DNA of 9,384 nucleotides, from positions 1 to 9,384 of the forward strand of contig JAUXTV010000124.1 of the NCBI GenBank assembly GCA_030679025.1. The letters are read 5' to 3'. Position numbers and translations under genes: made by a program. Shown here in pieces: positions 1-5,832 of the stretch. The DNA comes from Candidatus Woesearchaeota archaeon (GTDB taxonomy: Archaea > Nanobdellota > Nanobdellia > SCGC-AAA011-G17 > UBA489). Position 1 is the first letter of the stretch. Each line of letters begins with the position of its first letter. The notes below the pieces were generated by a model. It was given only the letters and a program-made list of their open reading frames with translations, made no database searches and was not told the DNA's origin.

Positions 1-2
1 AT

Positions 3-899
3 TGGACAATAGCTTATACAGCAATGATTATTCTTAGTTCTGGTATTCTGTTTGCTCTAGGCACAGCGCTCTTCATAAAAGAAGGATGGAGAGAAAAGAA
101 AAATGAGTTAGTCTATCTGGTGCTTAGTACGCTTGTTGTAGTCATCATTGTCGCAGTCAATCATCAGCTTCATGGTATCATAAAAGCAGAGACCTTCCTT
201 AACATAATGGGAAGGCCAATAGGAAGATACATCGACATTGCGCTTCCTTTAGTAATTATAGCTGGATATCTAGGATTAAGTAAATCTAGAGAGGCAGGAA
301 AAAAATGGTTTATACCGTTAGCTGTAATCACTTTGCTCGGAGCTATGATCATGTCCTTCCCTCTAGTGCCTGTAAATAATATGTCCTTAGTGTGGCTCGG
401 TGTCATTCAACAAGTGTTAAGTGTTATGAATCTTGCTACGACAATAGGAAATATACTTGCTTACTGTATCGCGGTGCTGGGAGTATTTGTATTGGTATAC
501 TATATATGGACAAAAACAACTAAAAAAAATCTGGTAAGTATTTTCATTGCATTTTTCTTAATCATCAGTCTTGGAAATATTGCTATAGCTGGTTACAATA
601 GTAAAACAAATTGGCTTCCTCTGGAGCAAGTGCAACTAGGAAAGTGGATAGGAGAGAATACTCCCGCAACAGCAACTATTATGTTTGATGAAGCTGGATG
701 TTTGGAGCGTTCAGTAGAAAATAAGGAATCTCTTTGTTCACCGGCAAAAGACACGACGCTTGCGGGATTTTGGATTAATAGGAAGATAAGAATTGGTAAG
801 AATCCTCTAGAAGCAGACTATTTTATTTCAAGAGCAGAAGTAAACTACACTCCTATCTATCAAACGGAAAGCAATATATACGTCTATCAGGTGAACTAA
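3..899 (+). CDS. C-terminal part of a GT-C-type membrane glycosyltransferase (5' end outside window)
   Basis: The frame is open from base 3 to the TAA at 897-899, so the ATG at 24 is probably internal and the gene begins upstream. Counting from that ATG, about six hydrophobic helices are visible, near residues 2-18, 29-45, 70-85, 95-113, 145-162 and 170-190. A soluble tail of about 95 residues follows. A Gly-Arg-Pro-x-Gly-Arg-Tyr motif lies just before a helix. The tail begins with a WIGENTP-type segment and ends in short beta-like stretches (ADYFIS, NIYVYQV), a layout common in GT-C enzymes of the PMT/ArnT-like class that use polyprenyl-phosphate sugars. The family call comes from topology and tail pattern; the catalytic N-terminal acidic motif would be upstream and is not seen. 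It is followed after 4 bases by a DPM1-like GT2, which could supply its lipid-linked sugar. Another polytopic membrane protein remains possible. Confidence 0.6.
   Translation, partial: WTIAYTAMIILSSGILFALGTALFIKEGWREKKNELVYLVLSTLVVVIIVAVNHQLHGIIKAETFLNIMGRPIGRYIDIALPLVIIAGYLGLSKSREAGKKWFIPLAVITLLGAMIMSFPLVPVNNMSLVWLGVIQQVLSVMNLATTIGNILAYCIAVLGVFVLVYYIWTKTTKKNLVSIFIAFFLIISLGNIAIAGYNSKTNWLPLEQVQLGKWIGENTPATATIMFDEAGCLERSVENKESLCSPAKDTTLAGFWINRKIRIGKNPLEADYFISRAEVNYTPIYQTESNIYVYQVN
889..894 (+). promoter_or_regulatory. Shine-Dalgarno site for the GT2 gene
   Basis: AGGTGA matches part of the anti-Shine-Dalgarno complement AGGAGGTGATC and lies 9 bases before the ATG at 904, inside the end of the preceding gene. 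It supports the chosen GT2 start and co-translation within one operon. Confidence 0.55.
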
Positions 900-903
900 C
901 TCC

Positions 904-1785
904 ATGAAAGTCTTAATTTCCATTCCGGCATATAATGAAGAGAAATCTATAGGTGCTGTTATTGATGAAATTCACAGTGTGATGAAAAAGACAAAGTACC
1001 AATATGCTATTGCTGTGATAGATGATGGAAGTAAGGACAAAACAGTCGAGATTGCAACGCGAAGAGGAGCTCAAGTCGTAGTGCATCCTATAAATCAAGG
1101 GTTAGCAGAAGCATTCAGAACTGAGATAAAAAATTTCTTGGCATCAAAATATGATGTCTTTGTGCATATAGATGCGGACGGTCAGTATAAAGCGGAAGAT
1201 ATTCCTAAATTAGTTGAAGAAGTAAGCAAAGGATATGATTTAGTGCTTGGTGATAGATTTTCAGGAGGCATAGAAGAAATGCCATTTATGAAAAAGTTTG
1301 GAAACAGAGTATTCTCCAAGGTAATTTCAGACATTATTAAATATAAAGTGAACGACTGCCAGACTGGATTCAGGGCATTCAACAAAAAAACCGCGCAAAT
1401 CCCCATTCGTTCAACACACACCTATACACAAGAGCAGATTATCAGGGCAGTCCAGGAAAAATTAAAGATCAAAGAAGTTCCAACATATTTCAGGAAAAGA
1501 GATGGTGAAAGTAGATTATTAAAAAATCCATTTGAATATGCTTTCAGAGCGTGGATTAATATTCTCAGAATCTATCGTGATTATGATCCTATGAAATTTT
1601 TTGGGAGGATAGGGATAACACTTATTGTATTCGGTTTTATTATTGGTCTATATCTGGTATATCTTTTTATCACAACAGGTAAAGTTGGGCATCTCCCTTT
1701 GACACTATTGACAGTCATGCTCTTCGTCATGGGAATTCAAATCATTGTCTTTGGATTTATGGCAGATATGAAAAAAGAATCATAA
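904..1785 (+). CDS. DPM1-like family 2 glycosyltransferase with C-terminal membrane helices
   Basis: This 293-residue protein has the GT-A motifs of the dolichol-phosphate mannosyltransferase-like GT2 group: PAYNEE at 8-13, IDDGSKDKT at 39-47, the metal/nucleotide-binding HIDADGQY at 88-95, GDRF at 116-119 and DCQTGFRAF at 151-159. Two hydrophobic helices follow near 235-257 and 265-287, ending in a short charged tail. The family transfers a sugar from a nucleotide donor to a polyprenyl (dolichyl) phosphate on the cytosolic membrane face. It begins 4 bases after the GT-C gene and ends 2 bases before the next start, so the genes are one transcription unit. The lipid-linked sugar is presumably used by a GT-C enzyme such as its upstream neighbour. 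The sugar cannot be read from the sequence. All main motifs are intact. Confidence 0.9.
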   Translation: MKVLISIPAYNEEKSIGAVIDEIHSVMKKTKYQYAIAVIDDGSKDKTVEIATRRGAQVVVHPINQGLAEAFRTEIKNFLASKYDVFVHIDADGQYKAEDIPKLVEEVSKGYDLVLGDRFSGGIEEMPFMKKFGNRVFSKVISDIIKYKVNDCQTGFRAFNKKTAQIPIRSTHTYTQEQIIRAVQEKLKIKEVPTYFRKRDGESRLLKNPFEYAFRAWINILRIYRDYDPMKFFGRIGITLIVFGFIIGLYLVYLFITTGKVGHLPLTLLTVMLFVMGIQIIVFGFMADMKKES

Positions 1786-1787
1786 TC

Positions 1788-2714
1788 ATGCAGAAAAAAT
1801 ACAAGCATCTTTTGAAAATTATTGTAAGCTTAGCGATTCTTGTAGCTATATTTCTCAAAGTTGGTATTAAAGAAACGCTAGTGCATCTCAAAAATGCAGA
1901 TCTGGTATTTATTCTGCTCATTATTTGCTTGCAGATAATTACTTTATTGTTAGGCGCCGTCAATATCTTTATACTCGCTAAAAAAATGAAGAAAGATCTG
2001 ACATTCAAGAGTGTCCTTAAGGATTATTTGATAATCTGGCCCATTGGTTTGTTTTTCCCAAGTAAGTTAAGTGACGTCGGCATGGTCTATTTGCTAAAAA
2101 AAAGAGATATTGAAGCCGGAAAAGCTGTTGCGGTCATGATCGTAGACAGCACTATTACTCTATGGGTTATTGCTCTATTTTCGCTTATTGGTATTTATGC
2201 TTTTTATGGGCTTACAGGTGCTATAGTAGCGTTCGTGTTAATTATAATTGGAATGATCTTGGGAGCGATTCTGGTCTCGCCCTATGCGACAAATTTTGTA
2301 AAAAAAGTAATTCTCAAGAAAAAAGCTGTGTATTTCAAGGGATTTAGTAAGGGGCTAGCTGAGCTCGAAGGAGATAAAGGCATACTTTTAGTTAATATGT
2401 TATTGACAGTATTGAAATTAATGTCCATATTCTTTACATACTATCTTGCCTTCCTTGCGATAAACAAAGCAGTTGCATTTTCGCAAGTGATACAAGTAAC
2501 TTCCATTTCAAGATTAGCAACTTTGCTCCCTATAACTATTAATGGTCTAGGTTTAAAAGAAGGAATCGCGATTTATTTGTTTGATATACTCGGCGTTGCT
2601 GGAAGTGTCGTGTTGTCTGCCTCGCTGATTGCAACTATTACGACATATGTAGCAGCTCCAATAACATTTTTGGTTTCATCTTTTATAAAAGGAGATCAGG
2701 AGAAAGAGGAGTGA
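1788..2714 (+). CDS. UPF0104 / LPG_synthase_TM-family integral membrane protein (flippase-like)
   Basis: A 308-residue, almost wholly hydrophobic protein with about seven to eight membrane segments. Two hallmarks of the family (also the C-terminal half of bacterial MprF and part of archaeal AglD) are visible: the FFPSKLSD segment at 89-96, matching the usual P-x-x-x-(G/S)-(E/D) loop, and LLPITINGLGLKE at 246-258, the signature P-x-x-x-N-G-(L/V)-G-x-(R/K)-E. Family members are linked to lipid-linked glycan or aminoacyl-lipid handling, and stand-alone copies in glycosylation clusters are often proposed to help move lipid-linked sugars. That role is inferred. There is no clear Shine-Dalgarno; the start lies 2 bases after the GT2 stop, which suggests translational coupling. 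Its last codons (about residues 289-301) recur as a degraded copy at 3138-3174. Confidence 0.82.
   Translation: MQKKYKHLLKIIVSLAILVAIFLKVGIKETLVHLKNADLVFILLIICLQIITLLLGAVNIFILAKKMKKDLTFKSVLKDYLIIWPIGLFFPSKLSDVGMVYLLKKRDIEAGKAVAVMIVDSTITLWVIALFSLIGIYAFYGLTGAIVAFVLIIIGMILGAILVSPYATNFVKKVILKKKAVYFKGFSKGLAELEGDKGILLVNMLLTVLKLMSIFFTYYLAFLAINKAVAFSQVIQVTSISRLATLLPITINGLGLKEGIAIYLFDILGVAGSVVLSASLIATITTYVAAPITFLVSSFIKGDQEKEE
2654..2690 (+). repeat. Direct repeat, copy 1 (inside the membrane protein gene)
   Basis: These 37 bases near the 3' end of the UPF0104-like gene match 3138-3174 at 34 of 37 positions in the same orientation. The three differences are A/T, G/A and T/C; one is synonymous, and the others change little in the encoded APITFLVSS(F/L)IK. 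Confidence 0.85.
2706..2711 (+). promoter_or_regulatory. Shine-Dalgarno deciding the start of the truncated GT4
   Basis: GAGGAG lies 8 bases before the ATG at 2720. It favours that ATG over the GTG at 2711, which overlaps the preceding stop. Starting at 2720 also lines the protein up with the N-terminus of the paralogue on the other strand (MRVCMLTTSFP against MKICALTTSYP). Confidence 0.5.
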
Positions 2715-2719
2715 CTACT

Positions 2720-3082
2720 ATGCGCGTCTGTATGCTAACTACGTCTTTCCCACAATCTAGAAATGATACACAAGCACATTTTATCTATGAATTATGTGCT
2801 GCGCTTGCTAAAAAGAAGATACTAGTCGATGTAATCTGTCCAGCTGATAGGCATGCGCAAAAAGAAGAAGTATGGGAAGACATACAGGTACATCGTTTTC
2901 AGTATATGATCTCAAGAAGATGGCAAAAATTAACTGCTCAAGGAGGCATACTCACTAATCTTAAGTCTTCATGGATAGCAAGGATACAATGGCCAATATT
3001 TTCAGTCGTTTTTCTTTGGAAGTCATGGAGATATGCTAAAAAAGCAGATATTATTCATTGTCAGTGGTCTTTTTCTGGATGA
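2720..3082 (+). pseudogene. Truncated GT4 (GT-B) glycosyltransferase, N-terminal domain only
   Basis: From the ATG at 2720 the product is 120 residues. It carries only the start of a GT-B N-terminal Rossmann domain: MRVCMLTTSFP, then FIYELCAALAKK, VDVICP, a VHRFQYM segment, GGILTNLKSSWIARIQWP, and ADIIHCQWSF at the end. The same landmarks occur in order in the full-length GT4 at 3906-5018 (FIYRLFQTLQ, VTFVCP, GIFSNLQYNWIARF, CDIIHANWSL), so the two are paralogues. Intact members have about 370-400 residues; here the donor-binding C-terminal half with the E-x7-E motif is missing. A TGA at 3080-3082 ends the frame and the following bases do not continue the domain in any frame that I can see. 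The gene is probably dead, although expression of a short product cannot be ruled out. Arginine codons are mostly AGA/AGG, as in the other left-hand genes. Confidence 0.8.
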
Positions 3083-3092
3083 TCTCTTATAA
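3082..3092 (+). repeat. 11-base direct repeat (partner at 3162-3172)
   Basis: ATCTCTTATAA occurs at 3082-3092, exactly at the point where the truncated GT4 frame ends, and again at 3162-3172 within repeat copy 2. The spacing is 80 bases. It could be the short homology used in a deletion or template switch, but an A/T-rich 11-mer could also repeat by chance. Confidence 0.5.
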
Positions 3093-3137
3093 GGAACGTG
3101 CTCGTGGAGTAGTGAACTTTTTATTACGAACTCATTC

Positions 3138-3174
3138 AGCTCCAATAACTTTTTTAGTTTCATCTCTTATAAAA
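3138..3174 (+). repeat. Direct repeat, copy 2 (in the scar)
   Basis: A second copy of the 3' end of the UPF0104-like gene, 34 of 37 bases identical to 2654-2690 and kept in a frame that encodes nearly the same residues. The similarity begins sharply at the Ala-Pro-Ile codons and fades after the lysine codon. Because the copies differ at three sites, copy 2 is either an old duplication or the tail of a diverged second homologue. Confidence 0.85.
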
Positions 3175-3183
3175 CGTATCTGA

Positions 3184-3909
3184 TTATTTCCGACAGCGAA
3201 AGATTAAGACTCTTCCAAAATAGCGAACACCAGGAAGATAAAGGAAAAAACGATCGAGCGCGCGAATAAGAGGAATCAAAAATCGTGGCAAAGCGTCGTG
3301 ATACAAGACTGGGCAAACAGAAGTAAATACATCAATAGAAAATCCTGCTCGTCGTAAAGTGCGGCGAAGAGAAAAAGGTGTCCACCAATTATCAATGTGC
3401 TGCATTTTTCCTAATATTCGTTTAATCCAATAAAAAGGAGCTATTAAACCGAACCAAGAAGGTGTGCTGACTACTAAAAAGCCACCAGGTTTCAATACCC
3501 TGTAGAATTCATAAACTGCCTGTTGTGGGTTTTCTAGATGTTCTAAGGCTTCTCGAGAGACAATCAGATTAAAGGAGTGATTCTTAAAAGGAAGTTTTTC
3601 TGCGGATCCAGCAGTTAGTCGAGCAAAAGGAAATTTCTTTTTCGCCACAGCGAGCATAGCTGGTGAGATATCATGCCCATAAAGAGTGAGTGTACGCCCA
3701 TACTTCGCTCGGAGTAGAGGAAAGACAAATTCTCCAGTGCCGCAACCAGCATCAAGGACAATAGCTTTAGGAAGTGAAGGAAAGAAAGAGAATAAAATAT
3801 GATTAATCGCGGTATTGCGATAACCATCATAAGGTTTCTGTGTTAGGTGTGACGCGTAATCTTTGCTTGCCTGTTTATAAAAATCAAGAACTGCTTGTCG
3901 TTGGCTCAT
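3184..3909 (-). CDS. Class I SAM-dependent methyltransferase (Methyltransf_11 type)
   Basis: The 241-residue product has a full Rossmann methyltransferase core: motif I VLDAGCGTGE at 51-60, the acidic ribose-binding position in GHDIS (Asp80), GSAEKLPF at 101-108, SREALEHLENP at 118-128 and the RVLKPGG motif at 137-143. The C-terminal part (WFGLIAPFYW onward) is rich in aromatic and basic residues, and may contact membrane or a lipid substrate. Methyl is transferred from SAM; the acceptor is unknown. Next to a GT4, a glycan or its lipid carrier is a reasonable inference. Its ATG overlaps the GT4 stop as ATGA (3906-3909), with a weak GAGG a few bases upstream, so the two are translationally coupled. 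Arginine codons are 17 CGN to 2 AGR, unlike the left-hand genes. Its stop directly abuts the scar's stop at 3183. Confidence 0.88.
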   Translation of the reverse strand: MSQRQAVLDFYKQASKDYASHLTQKPYDGYRNTAINHILFSFFPSLPKAIVLDAGCGTGEFVFPLLRAKYGRTLTLYGHDISPAMLAVAKKKFPFARLTAGSAEKLPFKNHSFNLIVSREALEHLENPQQAVYEFYRVLKPGGFLVVSTPSWFGLIAPFYWIKRILGKMQHIDNWWTPFSLRRTLRRAGFSIDVFTSVCPVLYHDALPRFLIPLIRALDRFFLYLPGVRYFGRVLIFRCRK

Positions 3910-5018
3910 GAAAGCGCCTCACGATAAAGTTGAAGATAGTGTTGTGCGCAATTCTTCCACGTTAAGTGCTCATGAAGAATCGTCTGGCGTGCTGCTCGAC
4001 CAAGAGTGTGAAGTAATTTTGGTTTTTTCAAGAGGAGAAGAATATATTTAGAGAGATCAACAGCATCGCGCGGCGTAAAGAAAAGACCGTTCTTGTCAGC
4101 AACAAGATAATCTTTAGCCCAGCCTACAGGAGTTGAAACAATTGCCAAGCCATGTGCCATACTTTCAAGAATTACATTACCGCCGCTGTCTTTCAAGCTA
4201 GTCTGCACAAAAATATCAGAAGCAGCCATATAAGAATAGACTTGCTCATGTGATACTTTCCCGGTAAAAGTGACAAAAGAGCGCAATCCAAGAGTATCAG
4301 CTAAATCCTGCAGGCGTTGTTTATCTTCTCCATCACCAACTAGCACCAAGTGATATGAATTTGAAGATACATGAAGGTGGTGAAATGCTTGAAGAAGTGT
4401 ATCTAAACTTTTATCTCGAGTGAGTCTGCCTACGGCGAGAATGATGGTTTTCTGAGGAAGATGAAGTGTTCGACGAAGAGAATTTTTCGAGGAAAGTCGA
4501 GGAATATCGACGCCATTAGGGACAACAAGAAAAGAAGAGAAAGGAATATTGTAGTTGCTAGAAAGCTGGTGTTGTGCAGTTTTGCTCAAAACTACTAAAC
4601 AATCTACATGTGTATAAGTAAAACGAATAAAAAATTTCAGAAAGGGGTTGTGAAGCTGAATGAGATGAGAGCTTCGTTCAGTGAGAATAATTTTTTTGTG
4701 ATGAATAGGTTTTGCTAATAGCGCAAGAAATGCGGTCAATGACCAGTTCGCATGGATGATATCACAGTGTGGGGTCTTACGAAGAATATGAAAAAAGAAA
4801 ACAAGAACATAAGGAATAAACAAAAAACGAGCTATCCAATTATATTGGAGATTCGAAAAGATACCTGCACCGCCTATTAAAGAAGAAAAACCATGAGGGC
4901 AAACAAATGTAACTTGATGTCCTTGCTGCTGTAAAGTTTGAAAAAGTCGATAGATAAAAATGCCACGAGTCGTGTCATTAGTTGTAGGATATGATGTTGT
5001 AAGAGCACAAATTTTCAT
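3906..5018 (-). CDS. GT4-family (GT-B fold) glycosyltransferase
   Basis: A 370-residue retaining-type GT-B enzyme. Visible landmarks: N-terminal MKICALTTSYP and DIIHANWSL near 86-94, an interdomain PNGVD near 164-168, VGRLTRDKSLDTLLQAF near 193-209, VGDGEDKQRLQDLA, and the donor-site DSGGNVILESMAHG near 274-287. In the last, the usual first Glu of E-x7-E is Asp. Such enzymes transfer a sugar from a nucleotide-sugar donor, typically to a lipid-linked or polysaccharide acceptor at the cytosolic membrane face. Compared with the truncated paralogue at 2720-3082 it lacks about 27 residues after VCP, the segment that usually holds a V-x-R-F motif, so the N-domain is shortened. It is first in a two-gene operon with a leaderless-type promoter. 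Arginine codons are 16 CGN to 1 AGR. Confidence 0.9.
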   Translation of the reverse strand: MKICALTTSYPTTNDTTRGIFIYRLFQTLQQQGHQVTFVCPHGFSSLIGGAGIFSNLQYNWIARFLFIPYVLVFFFHILRKTPHCDIIHANWSLTAFLALLAKPIHHKKIILTERSSHLIQLHNPFLKFFIRFTYTHVDCLVVLSKTAQHQLSSNYNIPFSSFLVVPNGVDIPRLSSKNSLRRTLHLPQKTIILAVGRLTRDKSLDTLLQAFHHLHVSSNSYHLVLVGDGEDKQRLQDLADTLGLRSFVTFTGKVSHEQVYSYMAASDIFVQTSLKDSGGNVILESMAHGLAIVSTPVGWAKDYLVADKNGLFFTPRDAVDLSKYILLLLKKPKLLHTLGRAARQTILHEHLTWKNCAQHYLQLYREALS

Positions 5019-5039
5019 AAGAATTAGTTTAAAAATAAG

Positions 5040-5046
5040 TTTATAA
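5040..5046 (-). promoter_or_regulatory. Archaeal-type TATA box for the GT4-methyltransferase operon
   Basis: On the minus strand TTATAAA is centred 25 bases before the GT4 ATG (5018), with an A-rich stretch just upstream that could serve as a BRE. The bases between box and ATG hold no Shine-Dalgarno. This spacing puts the predicted transcription start at or next to the ATG, as in archaeal leaderless mRNAs. Confidence 0.6.
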
Positions 5047-5091
5047 GAGTTTTGAATAATGAAAAAAGAAAGTTAAGAAAAGCGGGAAAGG

Positions 5092-5104
5092 GGCTATAAA
5101 AGCC
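5092..5104. other. Small inverted repeat in the divergent intergenic region
   Basis: GGCTATAAAAGCC has 4-base arms (GGCT/AGCC) around an A/T core that itself resembles a TATA element. It sits between the two divergent promoters, 19-23 bases before the + strand TATA box. It may be an operator or an alternative promoter, or nothing. The rest of the 130-base gap is purine-rich with no further gene visible. Confidence 0.3.
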
Positions 5105-5118
5105 ACTAAACCATTAAA

Positions 5119-5126
5119 TTTATAAA
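5119..5126 (+). promoter_or_regulatory. Archaeal-type TATA box for the DUF4956-CotH-VTC operon
   Basis: TTTATAAA is centred 26-27 bases before the ATG at 5149. No Shine-Dalgarno occurs between box and start, so the transcript probably begins at or near the ATG. Together with the mirror-image arrangement at 5040-5046, this is the main sign that the host is an archaeon. A bacterial -10 element is the alternative reading, but it would leave a short leader with no ribosome-binding site. Confidence 0.6.
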
Positions 5127-5148
5127 GCGTTTTAGCTATTTTCTGCGT

Positions 5149-5832
5149 ATGGCACTAACAGAATCACTTGAAAGTCTCGCACAGACATGGAGTACGCAAA
5201 TGACAGTCCCAGACGTCATAGCATCGCTTGTTTTATCAGCCATACTCTCTGGAATATTAGCAAAATTATATGTTAAGTTTGGAACATCGCTCTCGAACAG
5301 AAGTCATTTTGGCAGCAATTTTGTGTTGATTTCGACTACAATAACACTGATTATTATGATTGTAAAATCATCATTAGCATTATCATTAGGTCTTGTTGGA
5401 GCACTTTCTATAGTCAGATTTAGGGCAGCCATCAAGGAGCCTGAAGAATTATCATTCCTATTTATTGCCATTGCAATAGGATTAGGATTTGGAGCATACC
5501 AGTGGATGGTCACAATCGTTGCATTCATAGTTATTAGTATATTAATTATGTTGAGACATGTACGAAGAAAGAAACATGAACACCATAATCTTTATCTCAC
5601 TATGTCTGGAGAAACATCAAGGCATGTGACATTGTCTGCAATTATGGATATTTTAATAAAACATTGTAAGGCTGTTCGTCTGAAAAGATTTGACAAGAAC
5701 AAAGATGCGTTTGAAGCGTCATTCTTAGTCGATCTTCAGACCCATCATCACTTTTCACGAATAAAAAATGAATTAGAAAAATTGTCAGATACAATCAATA
5801 TCACATATCTAGACAAGGAGGGTATTACCTGA
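5149..5832 (+). CDS. DUF4956-family integral membrane protein
   Basis: The 227-residue protein has an N-terminal membrane part and a soluble C-terminal domain. Helices lie near 22-44, 57-74, 76-90, 101-116 and 118-135. The conserved family block spans residues 79-105: LGLVGALSIVRFRAAIKEPE, then a hydrophobic stretch. Its two arginines (90, 92), Lys96 and the Glu-rich EPEE lie between hydrophobic stretches. A basic RHVRRKKHEHH follows the last helix, placing the roughly 90-residue C-terminal domain in the cytosol; this domain looks like a small alpha/beta fold. Biochemical function is unknown to me. In bacteria DUF4956 genes recur beside VTC-domain and CotH genes, exactly as here. It is first in the operon and its TGA shares one base with the CotH ATG (TGATG). 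Confidence 0.85.
   Translation: MALTESLESLAQTWSTQMTVPDVIASLVLSAILSGILAKLYVKFGTSLSNRSHFGSNFVLISTTITLIIMIVKSSLALSLGLVGALSIVRFRAAIKEPEELSFLFIAIAIGLGFGAYQWMVTIVAFIVISILIMLRHVRRKKHEHHNLYLTMSGETSRHVTLSAIMDILIKHCKAVRLKRFDKNKDAFEASFLVDLQTHHHFSRIKNELEKLSDTINITYLDKEGIT
5816..5821 (+). promoter_or_regulatory. Strong Shine-Dalgarno for the CotH gene
   Basis: AGGAGG, a full match to the anti-Shine-Dalgarno, lies 10 bases before the ATG at 5832, inside the end of the DUF4956 gene. It fixes the CotH start and contrasts with the lack of any such site before the first gene of the operon. Confidence 0.75.

Larger units (their letters stand above)
3079..3183 (+). other. Rearrangement scar with a 34-codon open frame
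   Basis: An ATG at 3079 overlaps the stop of the truncated GT4 (ATGA) and opens a 34-residue frame ending with TGA at 3181-3183. Its last third (SAPITFLVSSLIK) matches the C-terminus of the membrane protein encoded at 1788-2714 (AAPITFLVSSFIK), while the first twenty residues resemble neither that protein nor a continuation of the GT4. The TGA abuts, with no spacer, the stop (TTA, 3184-3186) of the convergent methyltransferase gene. I read it as the junction left by recombination that joined a GT4 5' part to the 3' end of a second membrane-protein gene. A functional micropeptide is unlikely. Confidence 0.6.

Noticed and set aside
2162..2347. 61-codon + strand open frame inside the membrane protein gene
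   Set aside because: It is an out-of-frame reading of a hydrophobic coding region that carries the UPF0104 signature in the main frame.
3061..3100. Possible programmed frameshift joining the truncated GT4 to the downstream frame
   Set aside because: The downstream frame does not resemble the rest of a GT4, and no classic slippery heptamer is apparent at the junction. A rearrangement explains it better.
3145..3160. T-run (six Ts) as a terminator of the left operon
   Set aside because: The Ts are part of the duplicated coding segment (ACTTTTTTAG against ACATTTTTGG in copy 1), so their presence needs no separate explanation. Termination there is possible but not supported.
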